From NCBI RefSeq assembly GCF_003515065.1, contig NZ_QXGH01000021.1:62001-126000 (forward strand): a stretch of DNA of 64,000 nt. Reading direction: 5' to 3'. A program made the translations under genes and the position numbers. Below, piece after piece: positions 43,181-52,998 of this stretch. The notes beneath the pieces are model-generated. The model made no database searches, was not told where the DNA came from, and saw only the letters and a list, made by a program, of their open reading frames with translations. Within the stretch, counting starts at the first letter, position 1; each line of letters starts with the position of its first letter. This DNA comes from Nocardioides immobilis. GTDB taxonomy: Bacteria; Actinomycetota; Actinomycetes; Propionibacteriales; Nocardioidaceae.

Positions 43181-44044
43181 TCAGCGGAAGACGACGGTGT
43201 GGTGGCGGTCGAGGAGCACGCGGTGCTCGCTGTGCCACCGGATCGCGCGGGCGAGGACCTGCGCCTCGACGTCGCGGCCGGCCGAGGTCATCGCGGCGGG
43301 GTCGAGCGAGTGGTCGACGCGGACGACGTCCTGCTCGATGATCGGCCCCTCGTCGAGGTCCGCGGTGACGTAGTGCGCCGTGGCGCCGACCAGCTTGACC
43401 CCGCGGGCGTGCGCCTGGTGGTAGGGCTTGGCGCCCTTGAAGCTCGGCAGGAACGAGTGGTGGATGTTGATCGCGCGGCCCTCGAGCTTGCCGCACAGCT
43501 CGTCGGAGAGCACCTGCATGTAGCGGGCGAGGACCACCAGGTCGACGTCGAGCTCGTCCACCAGCTCGAGCAGCCGGGCCTCGGCCTCCGGCTTGGTGTC
43601 CGGCGTGACCGGGACGTGGTGGAACGCGATGCCGTTGGCCTCGGCGACGCCCTCGAAGTCGCGGTGGTTGGACACGATCGCGGGGATCTCGATGTTGAGC
43701 GCGCCGGTCGACGTACGGAACAGCAGGTCGTTCAGGCAGTGCCCGAACTTGGAGACCATCAGCAGGGTCCGGGTCGGCGTCCGCACGTCGTGCAGCTGCC
43801 ACGCCATCGCGAACTGGCTCGCGACCGGGGCGAACTCCTGGCGGAGCTGCTCGACGCCCGCACCGTCGAGCCGGAACTGGACGCGCATGAAGAAGCGGTC
43901 CGTGAGCCGGTCGTCGAACTGCTGGCTGGCGCTGATGTTGCCGCCGTGCTCCATGACGAAGCGGCTGACGGCGAACACGATGCCGGGCGCCTCCGGACAG
44001 GTCAGCGTGAGTACGTACTCGTCACTGGTCGGCTGGTGGTTCAT
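43181..44044 (-). CDS. purU: Formyltetrahydrofolate deformylase
   Basis: 287 residues from the ATG at 44044 (MNHQPTSDEYVL), eight bases after AAGGAG. N-terminal ACT-like domain (LTLTCPEAPGIVFAVSRFV), then a formyltransferase-like catalytic domain with VSNHRDFEG, ARYMQVLS, INIHHSFLPSF and the closing VRVDHS. It splits 10-formyl-THF to THF and formate, returning folate for further methyl capture during dimethylglycine and sarcosine oxidation. The shared 34-nt element lies immediately upstream. Confidence 0.95.
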   Translation of the reverse strand: MNHQPTSDEYVLTLTCPEAPGIVFAVSRFVMEHGGNISASQQFDDRLTDRFFMRVQFRLDGAGVEQLRQEFAPVASQFAMAWQLHDVRTPTRTLLMVSKFGHCLNDLLFRTSTGALNIEIPAIVSNHRDFEGVAEANGIAFHHVPVTPDTKPEAEARLLELVDELDVDLVVLARYMQVLSDELCGKLEGRAINIHHSFLPSFKGAKPYHQAHARGVKLVGATAHYVTADLDEGPIIEQDVVRVDHSLDPAAMTSAGRDVEAQVLARAIRWHSEHRVLLDRHHTVVFR

Positions 44045-44056
44045 CCCGTTCTCCTT

Positions 44057-44091
44057 TTGCGTAATACACAACACGCTGAGCGATACGCAAC
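44057..44091 (-). promoter_or_regulatory. Shared regulatory element upstream of purU
   Basis: On the minus strand: GTTGCG, 13 bases, then GTTGTGTATTACGCA followed by A. The right part is an inverted repeat TTGTG-N5-CGCAA. The same arrangement with identical spacing occurs before betB, folD and dmgO. It ends right at the purU ribosome site. A -35 (TTGCGT), 18-base spacer and -10 (TATTAC) can also be read within it, so it may be promoter and operator together. Confidence 0.65.
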
Positions 44092-44423
44092 AGCCTGCCG
44101 CACCAACCCGGGGCCGGTCAAGGGGTGATCGGGAACCTGGTGGGCAAAAATCGGCTCTTGTGATGCATCCGTAGGTCGGGCTCGGGTTGGGGTGGGCGGC
44201 CGCGCGGTAGCCGACCGTTCACCGGCTCCCGCGTGCTCCCACGGACCTCTGTGTCCTTGCGGGGTGCTGTGACCAGTCAGAGCGGCGAGGTAGTGGACCT
44301 ATCGCCGAGGTAGTGCCCTTTGCCTCTGACTACCTGGGCGGTGTGGCCACTGTCCGGGTGGTCGACCACCCGGGTGGTAGCAACAGAACCGCGGTGGTCG
44401 CCTGCCCAGGGCAAAAATCCGTA
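44092..44423. other. Intergenic region with direct repeats and a 20-bp palindrome
   Basis: No gene. CGAGGTAGTG occurs twice, 20 bases apart (44286 and 44306), and a perfect palindrome CCGGGTGGTCGACCACCCGG lies at 44354-44373. The block looks like the end of an old insertion element or an operator cluster; I cannot name it. Confidence 0.4.
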
Positions 44424-44456
44424 GCGCCCGGCCGGGAGTCGATCCCGGCCGGGCGC
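44412..44456 (-). terminator. Rho-independent terminator after opuAC
   Basis: Perfect 14-bp stem GCGCCCGGCCGGGA (44424-44437) with a five-base loop, its complement ending at 44456. On the minus strand the stem is followed by TACGGATTTTTG. It ends the betaine uptake operon 38 bases past the opuAC stop. Confidence 0.8.
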
Positions 44457-44493
44457 GTGCCGGCTCTTTCGTCGAAACAGGCGTCCGCTCAGG

Positions 44494-45483
44494 TCACTGG
44501 GGCAGCCAGGCCTCGACCTTGTCGGGGTTCTCCTCGACCCACTGGGCCGCGGCGTCCTCAGGGGACATGCCGTCCTCCGAGATGTACTTCGCGACCTGGT
44601 TCTGGTCCTCGTTGGTCCACTCGAAGTTCTGGACCAGCTCGACCCCGGGCCCGCCCTCATCGACCCAGGAGGTGGACAGGATCTTCTTCAGCACGGTCTC
44701 GGGGTAATCGCAGTCAACGTCCGCCGGGTCGTCCTGGCAGCCCTCCTCGAACGGCGGCAGTGCCACCTTGGCGAGCGGGAGCTCGGCGAAGAGCCACTGC
44801 GGCTCGTAGAAGTAGCCGATCAGGAACTCCTTGTTCTCCTCGGCCTGCTGGAACGCCGTGATGCTGGCGGCCTCGCTGCCGGAGAAAACGACCTCGAAGT
44901 CGAGGCCGAGGTTGCTGATGATGGCCTCGTCGAACTGGACGTAGGACGGGTCGGCGCCGAGGAACTGGCCCTTGTCGCCGGTCTCGGACGTCGCGAACTC
45001 CTCGGCAAAGTCGTTGAGGTTCTCCCACTCGAGGATCTCCGGGTGCTCCTCGGCCAGCCACGGCGGGACGTACCAGCCGATGATTCCGACGTTGCCGTTG
45101 GGGCCGCCGTCCATCGCACTGCCGTCGCCCTGCTCGGCGAAGAACTTCTTCTCCAGGTCCGGGTGGCCCCAGTCCTCGATGACGACGTCGACGTCGCCGG
45201 TGCCGAAGCCCTGCCAGGCCACGTCCTCCTTGAGGTCCTTGTACTTGACCTTGCAGCCGAGGGTCTCCTCGGCGACGTGCCCGACGACGTAGGCGCTCGC
45301 CTCGTAGCCGACCCACGGGTTGATGGCCATGTTGAGGTCACCGCAGTCGCCGAATTCGGCCGCCCTGTCCTCGTTTGCCGCGGTCTCCTCCGCGATGCTG
45401 CCGCCGCCGCACGCGGTGAGCGCGACCGCCACGGAAGCCGCAACCGAGGTCAAGGCGACGCCCCGCCTTCTTGAGTTGAGCAC
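44494..45483 (-). CDS. opuAC: Glycine betaine ABC transporter substrate-binding lipoprotein
   Basis: 329 residues from a GTG at 45483 with AAGGAG seven bases upstream. A lipoprotein signal (SVAVALTACGGG) with lipobox cysteine is followed by an OpuAC domain: MAINPWVGYEASAYVV, FGTGDVDVVIEDWGHPDL and GIIGWYVPPWLAEEHPE. The aromatic residues expected for a quaternary-ammonium cage are plentiful. It delivers betaine or choline to the permease encoded just upstream. Confidence 0.9.
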   Translation of the reverse strand: MLNSRRRGVALTSVAASVAVALTACGGGSIAEETAANEDRAAEFGDCGDLNMAINPWVGYEASAYVVGHVAEETLGCKVKYKDLKEDVAWQGFGTGDVDVVIEDWGHPDLEKKFFAEQGDGSAMDGGPNGNVGIIGWYVPPWLAEEHPEILEWENLNDFAEEFATSETGDKGQFLGADPSYVQFDEAIISNLGLDFEVVFSGSEAASITAFQQAEENKEFLIGYFYEPQWLFAELPLAKVALPPFEEGCQDDPADVDCDYPETVLKKILSTSWVDEGGPGVELVQNFEWTNEDQNQVAKYISEDGMSPEDAAAQWVEENPDKVEAWLPQ

Positions 45484-45521
45484 TGTGTTTCTCCTTGGTT
45501 GTTGTTGGTGCGTGTGCACCG

Positions 45522-47522
45522 CTACCGAGACGTCTTCTGTGCGGCCGCCCGCGCGATGCGGTCGACCATGATCCCGAGCAGGACGATGCTGATGCCGGCC
45601 GCGGCGCCGAAGCCCCACTCCTCCGAGCGGGCGAAGCCCAGCACGACGTCGTAGCCCAGGCCGCCGGCGCCGACGAGGCCACCGATGACGGCCATGGCCA
45701 GCACGTAGAGCAGGCCCTGGTTGGCCGCCAGCACCAGCGACGCGCGCGCCATCGGCAGCTGGACCTTGATGATCTCCTGCCAGGTCGTGGACCCGGTCGA
45801 CCGCGTCGCCTCGAGCGTCGTCGGCGAGACCGCCTTGACGCCGTCGGCGACGAGCTTGATCGCTACCGGAGCGGCATAGACCACGCCGGCGACGATCGCC
45901 GTGAACCTGGTGATGCCGAAGAGCGCGAGGACCGGGATCAGGTACACGAACGGCGGGATCGTCTGACCGGCGTCGAGCAGGGGGCGCATCACCAGATCCA
46001 ACTTGGGGCTGCGGGCCATCCACACTCCGAAGACCAGCGCCAGCACCATGACCAGGACCGTGCCGACCAGGGTCATGTTGAGGGTGATCATCGCGTCGTG
46101 CCACAGCCCGAAGTACAAGAGTCCCGCCACACAGAGCAGCGTGGGCACGAGGGCGCGGAGCCCTCCGAGCACGAACGCGAGCAGCAGCAAGGCTCCTGCC
46201 GCGAGCCACCAGGGCGACTCCGCCAGCAGCGACTCCAGCGGGTTGAGCAGGACAGCGCTCGTCAGGTCCTTGAAACCCTGCGTCAGGTCGCGGAAGTTGT
46301 CGGTGAACCAACCGAAGAAGTCGTTGACGGCGTCGGCGAGCCGCGGGCCCCACGTGGAGTCCCCGAACTCCGCGGCCCAGGGATAGGTCCGGGACATGTA
46401 GAGGCACACGAGCACCGGCACCGCCGCGGCGGCGAGCACGATCCGCCGCCGCTTCAGGTCGACACCGCCGCGCGCCGCCCGCTCGCCGTACTCGCTCGCG
46501 GCCGTGGTGGTGCGGTCGAGCATGACCGCGATCACCACGATCAGGACGCCGGGCACGAAGGCACCGCCGACGTTGACGGTCTTGAGGTAGTCCAGCACCG
46601 GCTGACCCAGCCCCGGCCCGTCCACGAAGGCGGCGATCGTCGCCATCGAGAGCGCGGCGAGGGTGGTCTGGTTGAGCCCGACGACGATCGTCCTGCGGGC
46701 CATCGGCAGCTGGACCTTGGCGAGCCGCTGCCAGCGGGTCTGGCCCGCTGAGTCGGTGGCCTCGATCGTGGTCGCCGAGACCGTGCGGATGCCGTGGCCG
46801 GCCACCCGGATGATCGGCGGCAGGGCGTAGAGAAGCGTGGCCACCACGGCCCCCGACGCCCCGATGCCGAAGAACAGCGCGATCGGCGCGAGGAAGACGA
46901 AGGTCGGGATCGTCTGGAAGACGTCCAGGAACGTGGTCATCACCGCGTTGACGGCCCGGTTGCCCGTGCCCATCAGCACGGCCAGCGGCATGCCGACCAG
47001 CACGGAGACGGCGACCGCCACGAAGGTCACGATCAGCAGGTCGACCGCGTCGGACCAGTAGCCGAAGACCCCGAAGGAGACGAACGACGCGGCGATCAGG
47101 AGCGCGATCCGCCAGCCCGCGACGGCGAGCCCGATCCAGACCGCGACGGCGGTCACGCCCAGCCAGCCGATCTCGGGCACGGGACGCGGGAAGTTCTCGA
47201 CCGACACCATCCGCTGCAGCCAGTCGACGAGAGAGGTGAAACCCGAGCCGATCTCGTAGGTGAGCTGGATGAGCGGGTTGTCGCCGCGGCTCGCGATCAC
47301 CTTGTCGCGGAACTCGGCGAGGGCGTCCTGGACGCCGGTCCGCTCGCGACCTGCGAGCGCCAGCGTGTCGTTGCCCTTCGTCAGTGCCCATATGCCGATC
47401 CAGAGGACGACCACGCCCAGGGCCCAGGCCCAGCGCGAGGACGGCACCCACCGCTTGACCTCAGCCGGCGGCGACTTGTCCGGCTGCGCGGCTTCGGGGC
47501 GCGGCGGCGCGAGCGTGCTCAT
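45522..47522 (-). CDS. Glycine betaine ABC transporter permease, two permease domains fused
   Basis: 666 residues from the ATG at 47522, overlapping the ATPase stop by four bases. Two complete binding-protein-dependent permease domains occur in tandem. The first has [27 protein letters not shown] and the second [28 protein letters not shown] (in part), each the EAA-loop region that docks the ATPase. Usual ProW/OpuAB proteins carry one domain and dimerise; this is a single-chain version seen in some actinobacteria. Confidence 0.9.
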   Translation of the reverse strand: MSTLAPPRPEAAQPDKSPPAEVKRWVPSSRWAWALGVVVLWIGIWALTKGNDTLALAGRERTGVQDALAEFRDKVIASRGDNPLIQLTYEIGSGFTSLVDWLQRMVSVENFPRPVPEIGWLGVTAVAVWIGLAVAGWRIALLIAASFVSFGVFGYWSDAVDLLIVTFVAVAVSVLVGMPLAVLMGTGNRAVNAVMTTFLDVFQTIPTFVFLAPIALFFGIGASGAVVATLLYALPPIIRVAGHGIRTVSATTIEATDSAGQTRWQRLAKVQLPMARRTIVVGLNQTTLAALSMATIAAFVDGPGLGQPVLDYLKTVNVGGAFVPGVLIVVIAVMLDRTTTAASEYGERAARGGVDLKRRRIVLAAAAVPVLVCLYMSRTYPWAAEFGDSTWGPRLADAVNDFFGWFTDNFRDLTQGFKDLTSAVLLNPLESLLAESPWWLAAGALLLLAFVLGGLRALVPTLLCVAGLLYFGLWHDAMITLNMTLVGTVLVMVLALVFGVWMARSPKLDLVMRPLLDAGQTIPPFVYLIPVLALFGITRFTAIVAGVVYAAPVAIKLVADGVKAVSPTTLEATRSTGSTTWQEIIKVQLPMARASLVLAANQGLLYVLAMAVIGGLVGAGGLGYDVVLGFARSEEWGFGAAAGISIVLLGIMVDRIARAAAQKTSR

Positions 47523-48595
47523 GCGTGGTCTTCCTCCGCGACGACGACCCGCAGGATCGCGTCGTCGTCGACGATGCCGATCACGCGCTCGTCGCGGTCG
47601 ACCACGCGTACGGGGTGCTCGGATGCCAGCACCGCCTTGGCGGCCTGGCGCACGATCGTGTCGCAGGACATGACCGGGCCGTCCATCGAGTCGTCCGGCC
47701 GCGGGTCGCGCATCACCCACTTGAGCGTGAGCACGTGGGAGCGCGGGACCTCCGAGACGAAGTCGCGCACGTAGTCGTCGGCCGGGGCGCCCACCACCTC
47801 GTCCGGCGCCCCGATCTGGACGATCTCGCCGTCGCGCATGATCAGGATCCGGTCGCCCAGCTTGAGGGCCTCCTGCAGGTCGTGGGTGATGAAGACCATC
47901 GTCTTGCCGAGCTCGCGGTGGAGTCGGATCACCTCGTTCTGCATGTCGCGCCGGATCAGCGGGTCCAACGCGGAGAACGGCTCGTCGAAGAGCAGGATGT
48001 CGGGATCGCCCGCCAGCGCGCGGGCCAGCCCGACCCGCTGCTGCATGCCGCCGGAGAGCTGGTCCGGGTAGGAGTGCTCGAACCCGTCCAGGCCGACGAG
48101 GGACACGATCTCGGCGGCCTTCGCCCGTCGCTCCTTCTTGCCGATCCCGCGGATCTCCAGCCCGTAGGCGACGTTGTCGATGACCTGCCGGTGCGGCAGC
48201 AGCCCGAAGTGCTGGAAGACCATCGACACCCGCTTGCGGCGCAGGTCCCGCAGCTCGGCGTCGGAGGCGTTCGTGACGTCGACCCCGTCCATCTGCACGG
48301 TGCCGGCCGTCGGCTCGATCAGCCGGGTCAGGCAGCGGACGAGGGTGGACTTGCCGGAGCCGGAGAGCCCCATCACCACGAAGACCTCGCCGGGTGCGAC
48401 GTCGAAGGACACGTCCTTCACGCCGGCGACGCACCCCGTCTGCCGCTTGAGCTCGGCGCGCGGCAGGTCGGCCTCCGGCGTACCGATGATCTTGTCCGCT
48501 CGCGGGCCGAAGATCTTCCAGAGGTTGCGCACCGACAGTGCGTACTCCGCGCTGTCGGCCGTGGATTCCTCCTGGCGCTCGGACATGATCGTCAT
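47519..48595 (-). CDS. opuAA: Glycine betaine ABC transporter ATPase (ProV/OpuAA)
   Basis: 358 residues; ATG at 48595 overlaps the betA stop by four bases, and a second ATG lies three codons in. Walker [10 protein letters not shown], signature [15 protein letters not shown], Walker [14 protein letters not shown] and H-loop FITHDLQEA are all present. The C-terminus holds a CBS-like domain ([21 protein letters not shown]), which in this family can sense ionic strength. It drives uptake of betaine for catabolism. Confidence 0.95.
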   Translation of the reverse strand: MTIMSERQEESTADSAEYALSVRNLWKIFGPRADKIIGTPEADLPRAELKRQTGCVAGVKDVSFDVAPGEVFVVMGLSGSGKSTLVRCLTRLIEPTAGTVQMDGVDVTNASDAELRDLRRKRVSMVFQHFGLLPHRQVIDNVAYGLEIRGIGKKERRAKAAEIVSLVGLDGFEHSYPDQLSGGMQQRVGLARALAGDPDILLFDEPFSALDPLIRRDMQNEVIRLHRELGKTMVFITHDLQEALKLGDRILIMRDGEIVQIGAPDEVVGAPADDYVRDFVSEVPRSHVLTLKWVMRDPRPDDSMDGPVMSCDTIVRQAAKAVLASEHPVRVVDRDERVIGIVDDDAILRVVVAEEDHA

Positions 48596-50292
48596 GGCTG
48601 CTCCTCGTTGTTGCGGCTGTCGCCGGGCGGGTAGAGAGGCGTGCCGTCGCGGTAGCGGTAGAACGGCACGTCAGCCGGGGGGAGGGGAGTGTTGCCGGCG
48701 ATCAGGTCGGCAGCCTTCTCGGCCACCATCATCACCGGCGCGTAGATGTTGCCGTTGGTGACGAACGGGAAGACCGAGGCGTCGACGACGCGCAGTCCCT
48801 CGGTCCCGTGCACCTTCATCGTGCCGGGGTCGACCACCGACATCTCGTCGATGCCCATCTTCGCGGTGCACGAGGGGTGGAGGGCGGTCTCGGCGTCCTC
48901 GGCGACCCACTTCAGGATCTCCTCGTCGGTCTCGACCGACGGTCCCGGCGAGATCTCCCCGTCGTTGTACGGCGCGAACGCCGGCTGGGTGAGGATGTCG
49001 CGGGCGACCCGGATCGCCTCCACCCACTCCTTGCGGTCGGTGGGCGTCGACAGGTAGTTGAAGAGCAGCGAGGGGTGCTCGCGCGGGTCCCTGGACTTGA
49101 TCCGCACGTGCCCGCGGGTGTCGGCGTACATCGGGCCGATGTGCACCTGGTAGCCGTGCCCCTCGATGGGCGAGGAGCCGTCGTACCGGATGGCGATCGG
49201 CAGGAAGTGGAACATCAGGTTCGGGTAGTCCACGTCCTCGTTGCTGCGCGCGAACCCTCCGCCCTCGAAGTGGTTGGTCGCGCCGAGGCCCTTGCGCTGG
49301 AACAGCCACTGGTAGGCGATCTTCGGCCGCTGGTGCCACCGCAGGCCCGGCGCGATCGAGACCGGCTGCTTCGAGGCGTACTGGATGTAGACCTCGAGGT
49401 GGTCCTGCAGGTTCTCGCCGACACCCGGCAGGTCGTGGACGACGTCGATGCCGAGCCCGCGCAGGTGCGCCGCGTCGCCGACGCCGGACAGCTGCAGCAG
49501 CTGGGGGGTGTTGATCGCGCCACCGCAGAGGACGACCTCGCCCGCCTCGACGCTGCGGCGCCGGCGACCCGCGCGCTCGTAGTCGACACCGACCGCGCGC
49601 TGGCCGCGGAACCGGACGCCGGTCACGAACGCCATGGTCTCGACGTCCAGGTTCTTGCGGTGCCGCACGGGGTGCAGGTAGGCGCGGGCGGCGGAGAGCC
49701 GGCGACCGCGGTAGACGTTCCGGTCGAAGCGGGCGAAGCCCTCCTGCCGGTAGCCGTTGACGTCGTCGGTGAGGGGGTAGCCCGCCTCCTGCACGGCCTG
49801 GAAGAAGGCGCCGAACAGCGGGTTCTCGGCCGGGCCGCGCTCGAGCTTGAGGGGGCCGTCGCCGCCGCGCCACTCGTCGGCACCGGCCAGGCAGTTCTCC
49901 ATGCGCTTGAAGTAGGGCAGGCAGTGGAGGTAGTCCCACTCCTTCATCCCGGGCTCGCCCGCCCAGCGCTCGTAGTCGAGCGGGTTGCCGCGCTGGAAGA
50001 TCATCCCGTTGATGCTGCTCGAGCCACCCAGCACCTTGCCGCGGGCGTGGAAGACCCGGCGGTCGTTCATGTACGGCTCGGGGTCGGTCTCGTACTTCCA
50101 GTCGTAGAGCCGGTTCCCGATGGGGAACGGCAGCGCGGCCGGCATGTGGACCAGGGGGTCGATGCGGTAGTCGCTGTGGCCCGCCTCCAGCACCAGCACG
50201 CTGGTTCCGGGGTCGGCCGAGAGCCGGTTGGCGAGGGCGCACCCTGCTGAGCCGCCGCCCACGATCACGAAGTCGTAGCGCTTCGAAGCCAT
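48592..50292 (-). CDS. betA: Choline dehydrogenase (GMC flavoprotein)
   Basis: 566 residues. FAD-binding [19 protein letters not shown] at 6-24, then [25 protein letters not shown] with the GMC signature, and the C-terminal catalytic His region ([20 protein letters not shown]). It oxidises choline to betaine aldehyde and possibly on to betaine. It begins 10 bases after betB and overlaps the transporter ATPase gene, forming one operon. Confidence 0.94.
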   Translation of the reverse strand: MASKRYDFVIVGGGSAGCALANRLSADPGTSVLVLEAGHSDYRIDPLVHMPAALPFPIGNRLYDWKYETDPEPYMNDRRVFHARGKVLGGSSSINGMIFQRGNPLDYERWAGEPGMKEWDYLHCLPYFKRMENCLAGADEWRGGDGPLKLERGPAENPLFGAFFQAVQEAGYPLTDDVNGYRQEGFARFDRNVYRGRRLSAARAYLHPVRHRKNLDVETMAFVTGVRFRGQRAVGVDYERAGRRRRSVEAGEVVLCGGAINTPQLLQLSGVGDAAHLRGLGIDVVHDLPGVGENLQDHLEVYIQYASKQPVSIAPGLRWHQRPKIAYQWLFQRKGLGATNHFEGGGFARSNEDVDYPNLMFHFLPIAIRYDGSSPIEGHGYQVHIGPMYADTRGHVRIKSRDPREHPSLLFNYLSTPTDRKEWVEAIRVARDILTQPAFAPYNDGEISPGPSVETDEEILKWVAEDAETALHPSCTAKMGIDEMSVVDPGTMKVHGTEGLRVVDASVFPFVTNGNIYAPVMMVAEKAADLIAGNTPLPPADVPFYRYRDGTPLYPPGDSRNNEEQP

Positions 50293-50302
50293 ATCGTCGT
50301 CC

Positions 50303-51772
50303 TTATCCCGCGAACCAGCGCTGCTCGGCCGGTCGGATGTTGTGCCAGATGTGCTTGGTCTCGCGGTACTCCTCGAGACCGGCCAGCCCGAGCTCGCGCC
50401 CGATGCCGGACTGCTTGAAGCCGCCCCACTCCGCCTGCGGCACGTAGGGGTGGTAGTCGTTGATCCAGACCGTGCCCATCCGCAGCCGGTCCGCGACGCG
50501 CTGCGCCTTGCCGGCGTCCTGGGTCCAGACCGCGCCCGCGAGCCCGTAGATGCTGTCGTTGGCGATGGCGACGGCGTCGTCCTCGCTGGTGAACGTCTCC
50601 ACGGTCAGCACCGGGCCGAACGACTCGTCCTGGGTGACCCTCATGTCGCGACGGCAACCGTCGAGGATCGTCGGCAGGAAGTAGTAGCCGTCGGCAAGGG
50701 CGGGATCGTCCGGCCGCCGGCCGCCGCAGCGGAGCACCGCACCCTCGGCCAGGCCGGCGGCGACGTACGCCTCGACCTTCTCGCGGTGGGCGGCGCTGGT
50801 GAGGGGCCCGGTCTCGGCCTTCTCGTCGAAGGGCCCGCCCAGCCGGATCCGCTCGGCCCGCTCCACGAGGGCGTCGACGAACTCGTCGTGCACCGACTCC
50901 TCGACCAGGAGCCGGGCTCCGGCGGAGCAGACCTGGCCGGAGTGGAGGAAGACGGCGGTGAGGGCGAAGTCGAGTGCCACCTCGAGGTCGGCGTCGGCGA
51001 ACACGATGTTGGGGTTCTTGCCGCCGAGCTCGAGGGCGACCTTGCTCACGGTGCCGGCCGCAGCGGCCATCAGCAGCTTGCCGGTGGACAGCCCGCCGGT
51101 GAACGACACGAGGTCGACGCGGGGGTCTTCCGCGAGCGGAGCGCCGGCGGTCGGACCGGCGCCGAGGACGAGGTTGGCGACCCCGGCGGGCAGCCCCGCC
51201 TCGGCGAGCAGGTTCATCAGGTGGATCGCCGTGTGGGGTGTCAGCTCGCTCGGCTTGAGCACGAAGGTGTTGCCGGCGGCCAGGCAGGGCGCGACCTTCC
51301 AGGAGGTCTGCAGCAACGGGTAGTTCCACGGGGTGATCAGTCCGCAGACGCCGATCGGCTCGTGCACGACGCGGCTGACGACGTCAGGGTTGCCCGTGTC
51401 CACGACCCGGCCGGAGTCCTCGGCGGCGGTCCGTCCGTAGTGCCGGAAGACACCGACGACGTCGTCGACGTCGTACTCGGACTCGACCAGGCGCTTGCCG
51501 GTGTCCGACGACTCGAAGCGGGCGAGGACGTCCTTGTCGCGCTCGAGGAGGTCGGCGACCCTCAGCAGCAGGTCTCCGCGCTCGCGGCTGGAGGTCCGTG
51601 GCCAGGGGCCGTCGTGGAAGGCGCGATGAGCGGCGCCGATGGCGGCCTCGGTGTCCTCCCGGCCGGCCTCGTCCACGTCACCGACGCGGGTGCCGTCGGC
51701 GGGGCAGCTGATCTCGCGGCGCCCGCCTGCGAGGGCGGCCACCCAACGACCGTCGACGTACAGTTCCGGCAC
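50303..51772 (-). CDS. betB: Betaine aldehyde dehydrogenase
   Basis: 489 residues from a GTG at 51772 with GGAAGG and GGACGG upstream. An ATG at 51811 is also in frame but lies inside the shared 34-nt element, so I prefer the later start. Aldehyde dehydrogenase features: [48 protein letters not shown], catalytic Cys in [12 protein letters not shown], and ESFGPVLTV. It makes glycine betaine from betaine aldehyde with NAD(P). First gene of the betB-betA-transporter operon. Confidence 0.92.
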   Translation of the reverse strand: MPELYVDGRWVAALAGGRREISCPADGTRVGDVDEAGREDTEAAIGAAHRAFHDGPWPRTSSRERGDLLLRVADLLERDKDVLARFESSDTGKRLVESEYDVDDVVGVFRHYGRTAAEDSGRVVDTGNPDVVSRVVHEPIGVCGLITPWNYPLLQTSWKVAPCLAAGNTFVLKPSELTPHTAIHLMNLLAEAGLPAGVANLVLGAGPTAGAPLAEDPRVDLVSFTGGLSTGKLLMAAAAGTVSKVALELGGKNPNIVFADADLEVALDFALTAVFLHSGQVCSAGARLLVEESVHDEFVDALVERAERIRLGGPFDEKAETGPLTSAAHREKVEAYVAAGLAEGAVLRCGGRRPDDPALADGYYFLPTILDGCRRDMRVTQDESFGPVLTVETFTSEDDAVAIANDSIYGLAGAVWTQDAGKAQRVADRLRMGTVWINDYHPYVPQAEWGGFKQSGIGRELGLAGLEEYRETKHIWHNIRPAEQRWFAG

Positions 51773-51804
51773 GATCCGTCCCACCTTCCGGGAGCCAGGA
51801 GAGA

Positions 51805-51838
51805 TGCGCATCGCGCAACTCTTTGCTTCCCTCGCAAC
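51805..51838 (-). promoter_or_regulatory. Shared regulatory element upstream of betB
   Basis: On the minus strand: GTTGCG, 13 bases, then GTTGCGCGATGCGCA. Spacing is identical to the purU and folD elements. It covers the upstream candidate start codon of betB at 51811. Confidence 0.6.
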
Positions 51839-51883
51839 TACTTGGTGGGTTGAGAATGGTGCCGAGTCGTGCCGGTGTCAAGG

Positions 51884-51900
51884 GTTACGGCAGCCGTAAC
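51884..51900. promoter_or_regulatory. 17-bp perfect palindrome upstream of betB
   Basis: GTTACGGCAGCCGTAAC is an eight-base inverted repeat around one base, between iclR and betB. The one-base loop rules out a terminator, so it is an operator candidate distinct from the GTTGCG element. Confidence 0.5.
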
Positions 51901-51962
51901 GCAACGTTCATCAGCGCTCGTGGCTGCGCGAAACCGTGTTCGCAGCCCGTTCGACGTGACCG

Positions 51963-52772
51963 CTAGCCCAGCCAGCCCATGCGCTGGCTGATGCGCTCGC
52001 CGCCCGCCTTGAGGTCGTCGGCGAGCGCCTCGATCCGCGCCTTGTCGAAGCGGTACGCCGGACCCGACGCGCTGAGGGCGCCGACGACCGCGCCGGTGTG
52101 GTCGCGGACCGGGACCGCTGCGGCGTTGAGGCCGGTCTCGAGCTCCTCGTACGCCGTCGCGAAGCCGTTCTCCCTCGCGTCGGCCAGCTGCTTCATCAGC
52201 GTCTTGCGGGACGTGATGGTGTGCTCGGTGTAGGCCTTCAGCCCGGCGACGGCGAGCACGCTCTCGAGCTGCTCCTCGTCCATGTGGGCCATCAGGATCT
52301 TGCCGCTCGAGGTCGCGTGCAGCGGGGTGAGCTGGCCGACCCAGTTCTGGCTGGCCACAGCAGCCGACCCCAGGGCCTGCTGGACGTGGACCGAGTAGTG
52401 CTCGCGGACCACGGCGAGGTTGATGGTCTCGTCGAACCGCTGGGCCAGGTCGTCGACGACCGGGCGGGCCTGCCGGACCATGTCGAGGCGGGAGGGGATC
52501 GCGCTCGCGAGCCGCAGCACTCCGAAGCCGAGCTGGTACTTGCCCCGCTCGGAGTTCTGCTCCACGAGGTCGCGCTCCTCGAGTGCGGCGAGGAGGCGGA
52601 ACGCCGTCGACTTGTGCACGCCGATCTCGGCAGCCACGTCGCTCACGCCGGCGCTGCCCTCGCGGGCCAGGATCTCGAGCACGCTGACGGCCCGATCGAC
52701 GGACTGGACGCCGCCAGGGGCGTCACTGTCCCGCGCGCCTCGTCCGTTCGCCTTCTGCTCTCCGTTGCTCAT
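51963..52772 (-). CDS. IclR-family transcriptional regulator
   Basis: 269 residues. N-terminal winged HTH (SVDRAVSVLEILAREGSAGVSDVAAEIGVHKSTAFRLLAAL, in part) and C-terminal ligand-binding domain (HATSSGKILMAHM; LETGLNAAAVPVRDHTGAVVGALSASGP), the family hallmark. It stands 190 bases upstream of betB on the same strand and faces folD. It is the obvious candidate to control the choline/betaine island. A half-site, GTTGCGCTATGAGCA on the minus strand at 52766-52780, covers its own start codon, suggesting autoregulation. Confidence 0.9.
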   Translation of the reverse strand: MSNGEQKANGRGARDSDAPGGVQSVDRAVSVLEILAREGSAGVSDVAAEIGVHKSTAFRLLAALEERDLVEQNSERGKYQLGFGVLRLASAIPSRLDMVRQARPVVDDLAQRFDETINLAVVREHYSVHVQQALGSAAVASQNWVGQLTPLHATSSGKILMAHMDEEQLESVLAVAGLKAYTEHTITSRKTLMKQLADARENGFATAYEELETGLNAAAVPVRDHTGAVVGALSASGPAYRFDKARIEALADDLKAGGERISQRMGWLG

Positions 52773-52780
52773 AGCGCAAC
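52766..52780 (-). promoter_or_regulatory. Half-element at the iclR start codon
   Basis: GTTGCGCTATGAGCA resembles the right half of the 34-nt element (GTTGYGYRNTNCGCA). The left GTTGCG is missing at the usual distance. The ATG lies inside it. Confidence 0.4.
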
Positions 52781-52902
52781 TCTACGCGATCCGTGGGCGG
52801 AACGGGCGCTGAAACCGGTCATGTGACCCGGATCATCCGGCGCTCCCGGATTCGCCCTTTCGGCCGACCCCCTTGACAGCGGCTGGACCGGACTCCCAAA
52901 CT

Positions 52903-52936
52903 GTTGCGCATCGTGCACGACGTTGTGTAATTCGCA
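52903..52936 (+). promoter_or_regulatory. Shared regulatory element upstream of folD
   Basis: GTTGCG, 13 bases, then GTTGTGTAATTCGCA, matching the purU element at most positions, including part of the spacer (ATCG...CA). It lies 62 bases before the folD start. Confidence 0.65.
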
Positions 52937-52998
52937 CCAAGGTGGAGAAATGATCCGAGTCTGCCCCCTGTCTGCACTCCCCCCAGGGGAGGCCTGAG

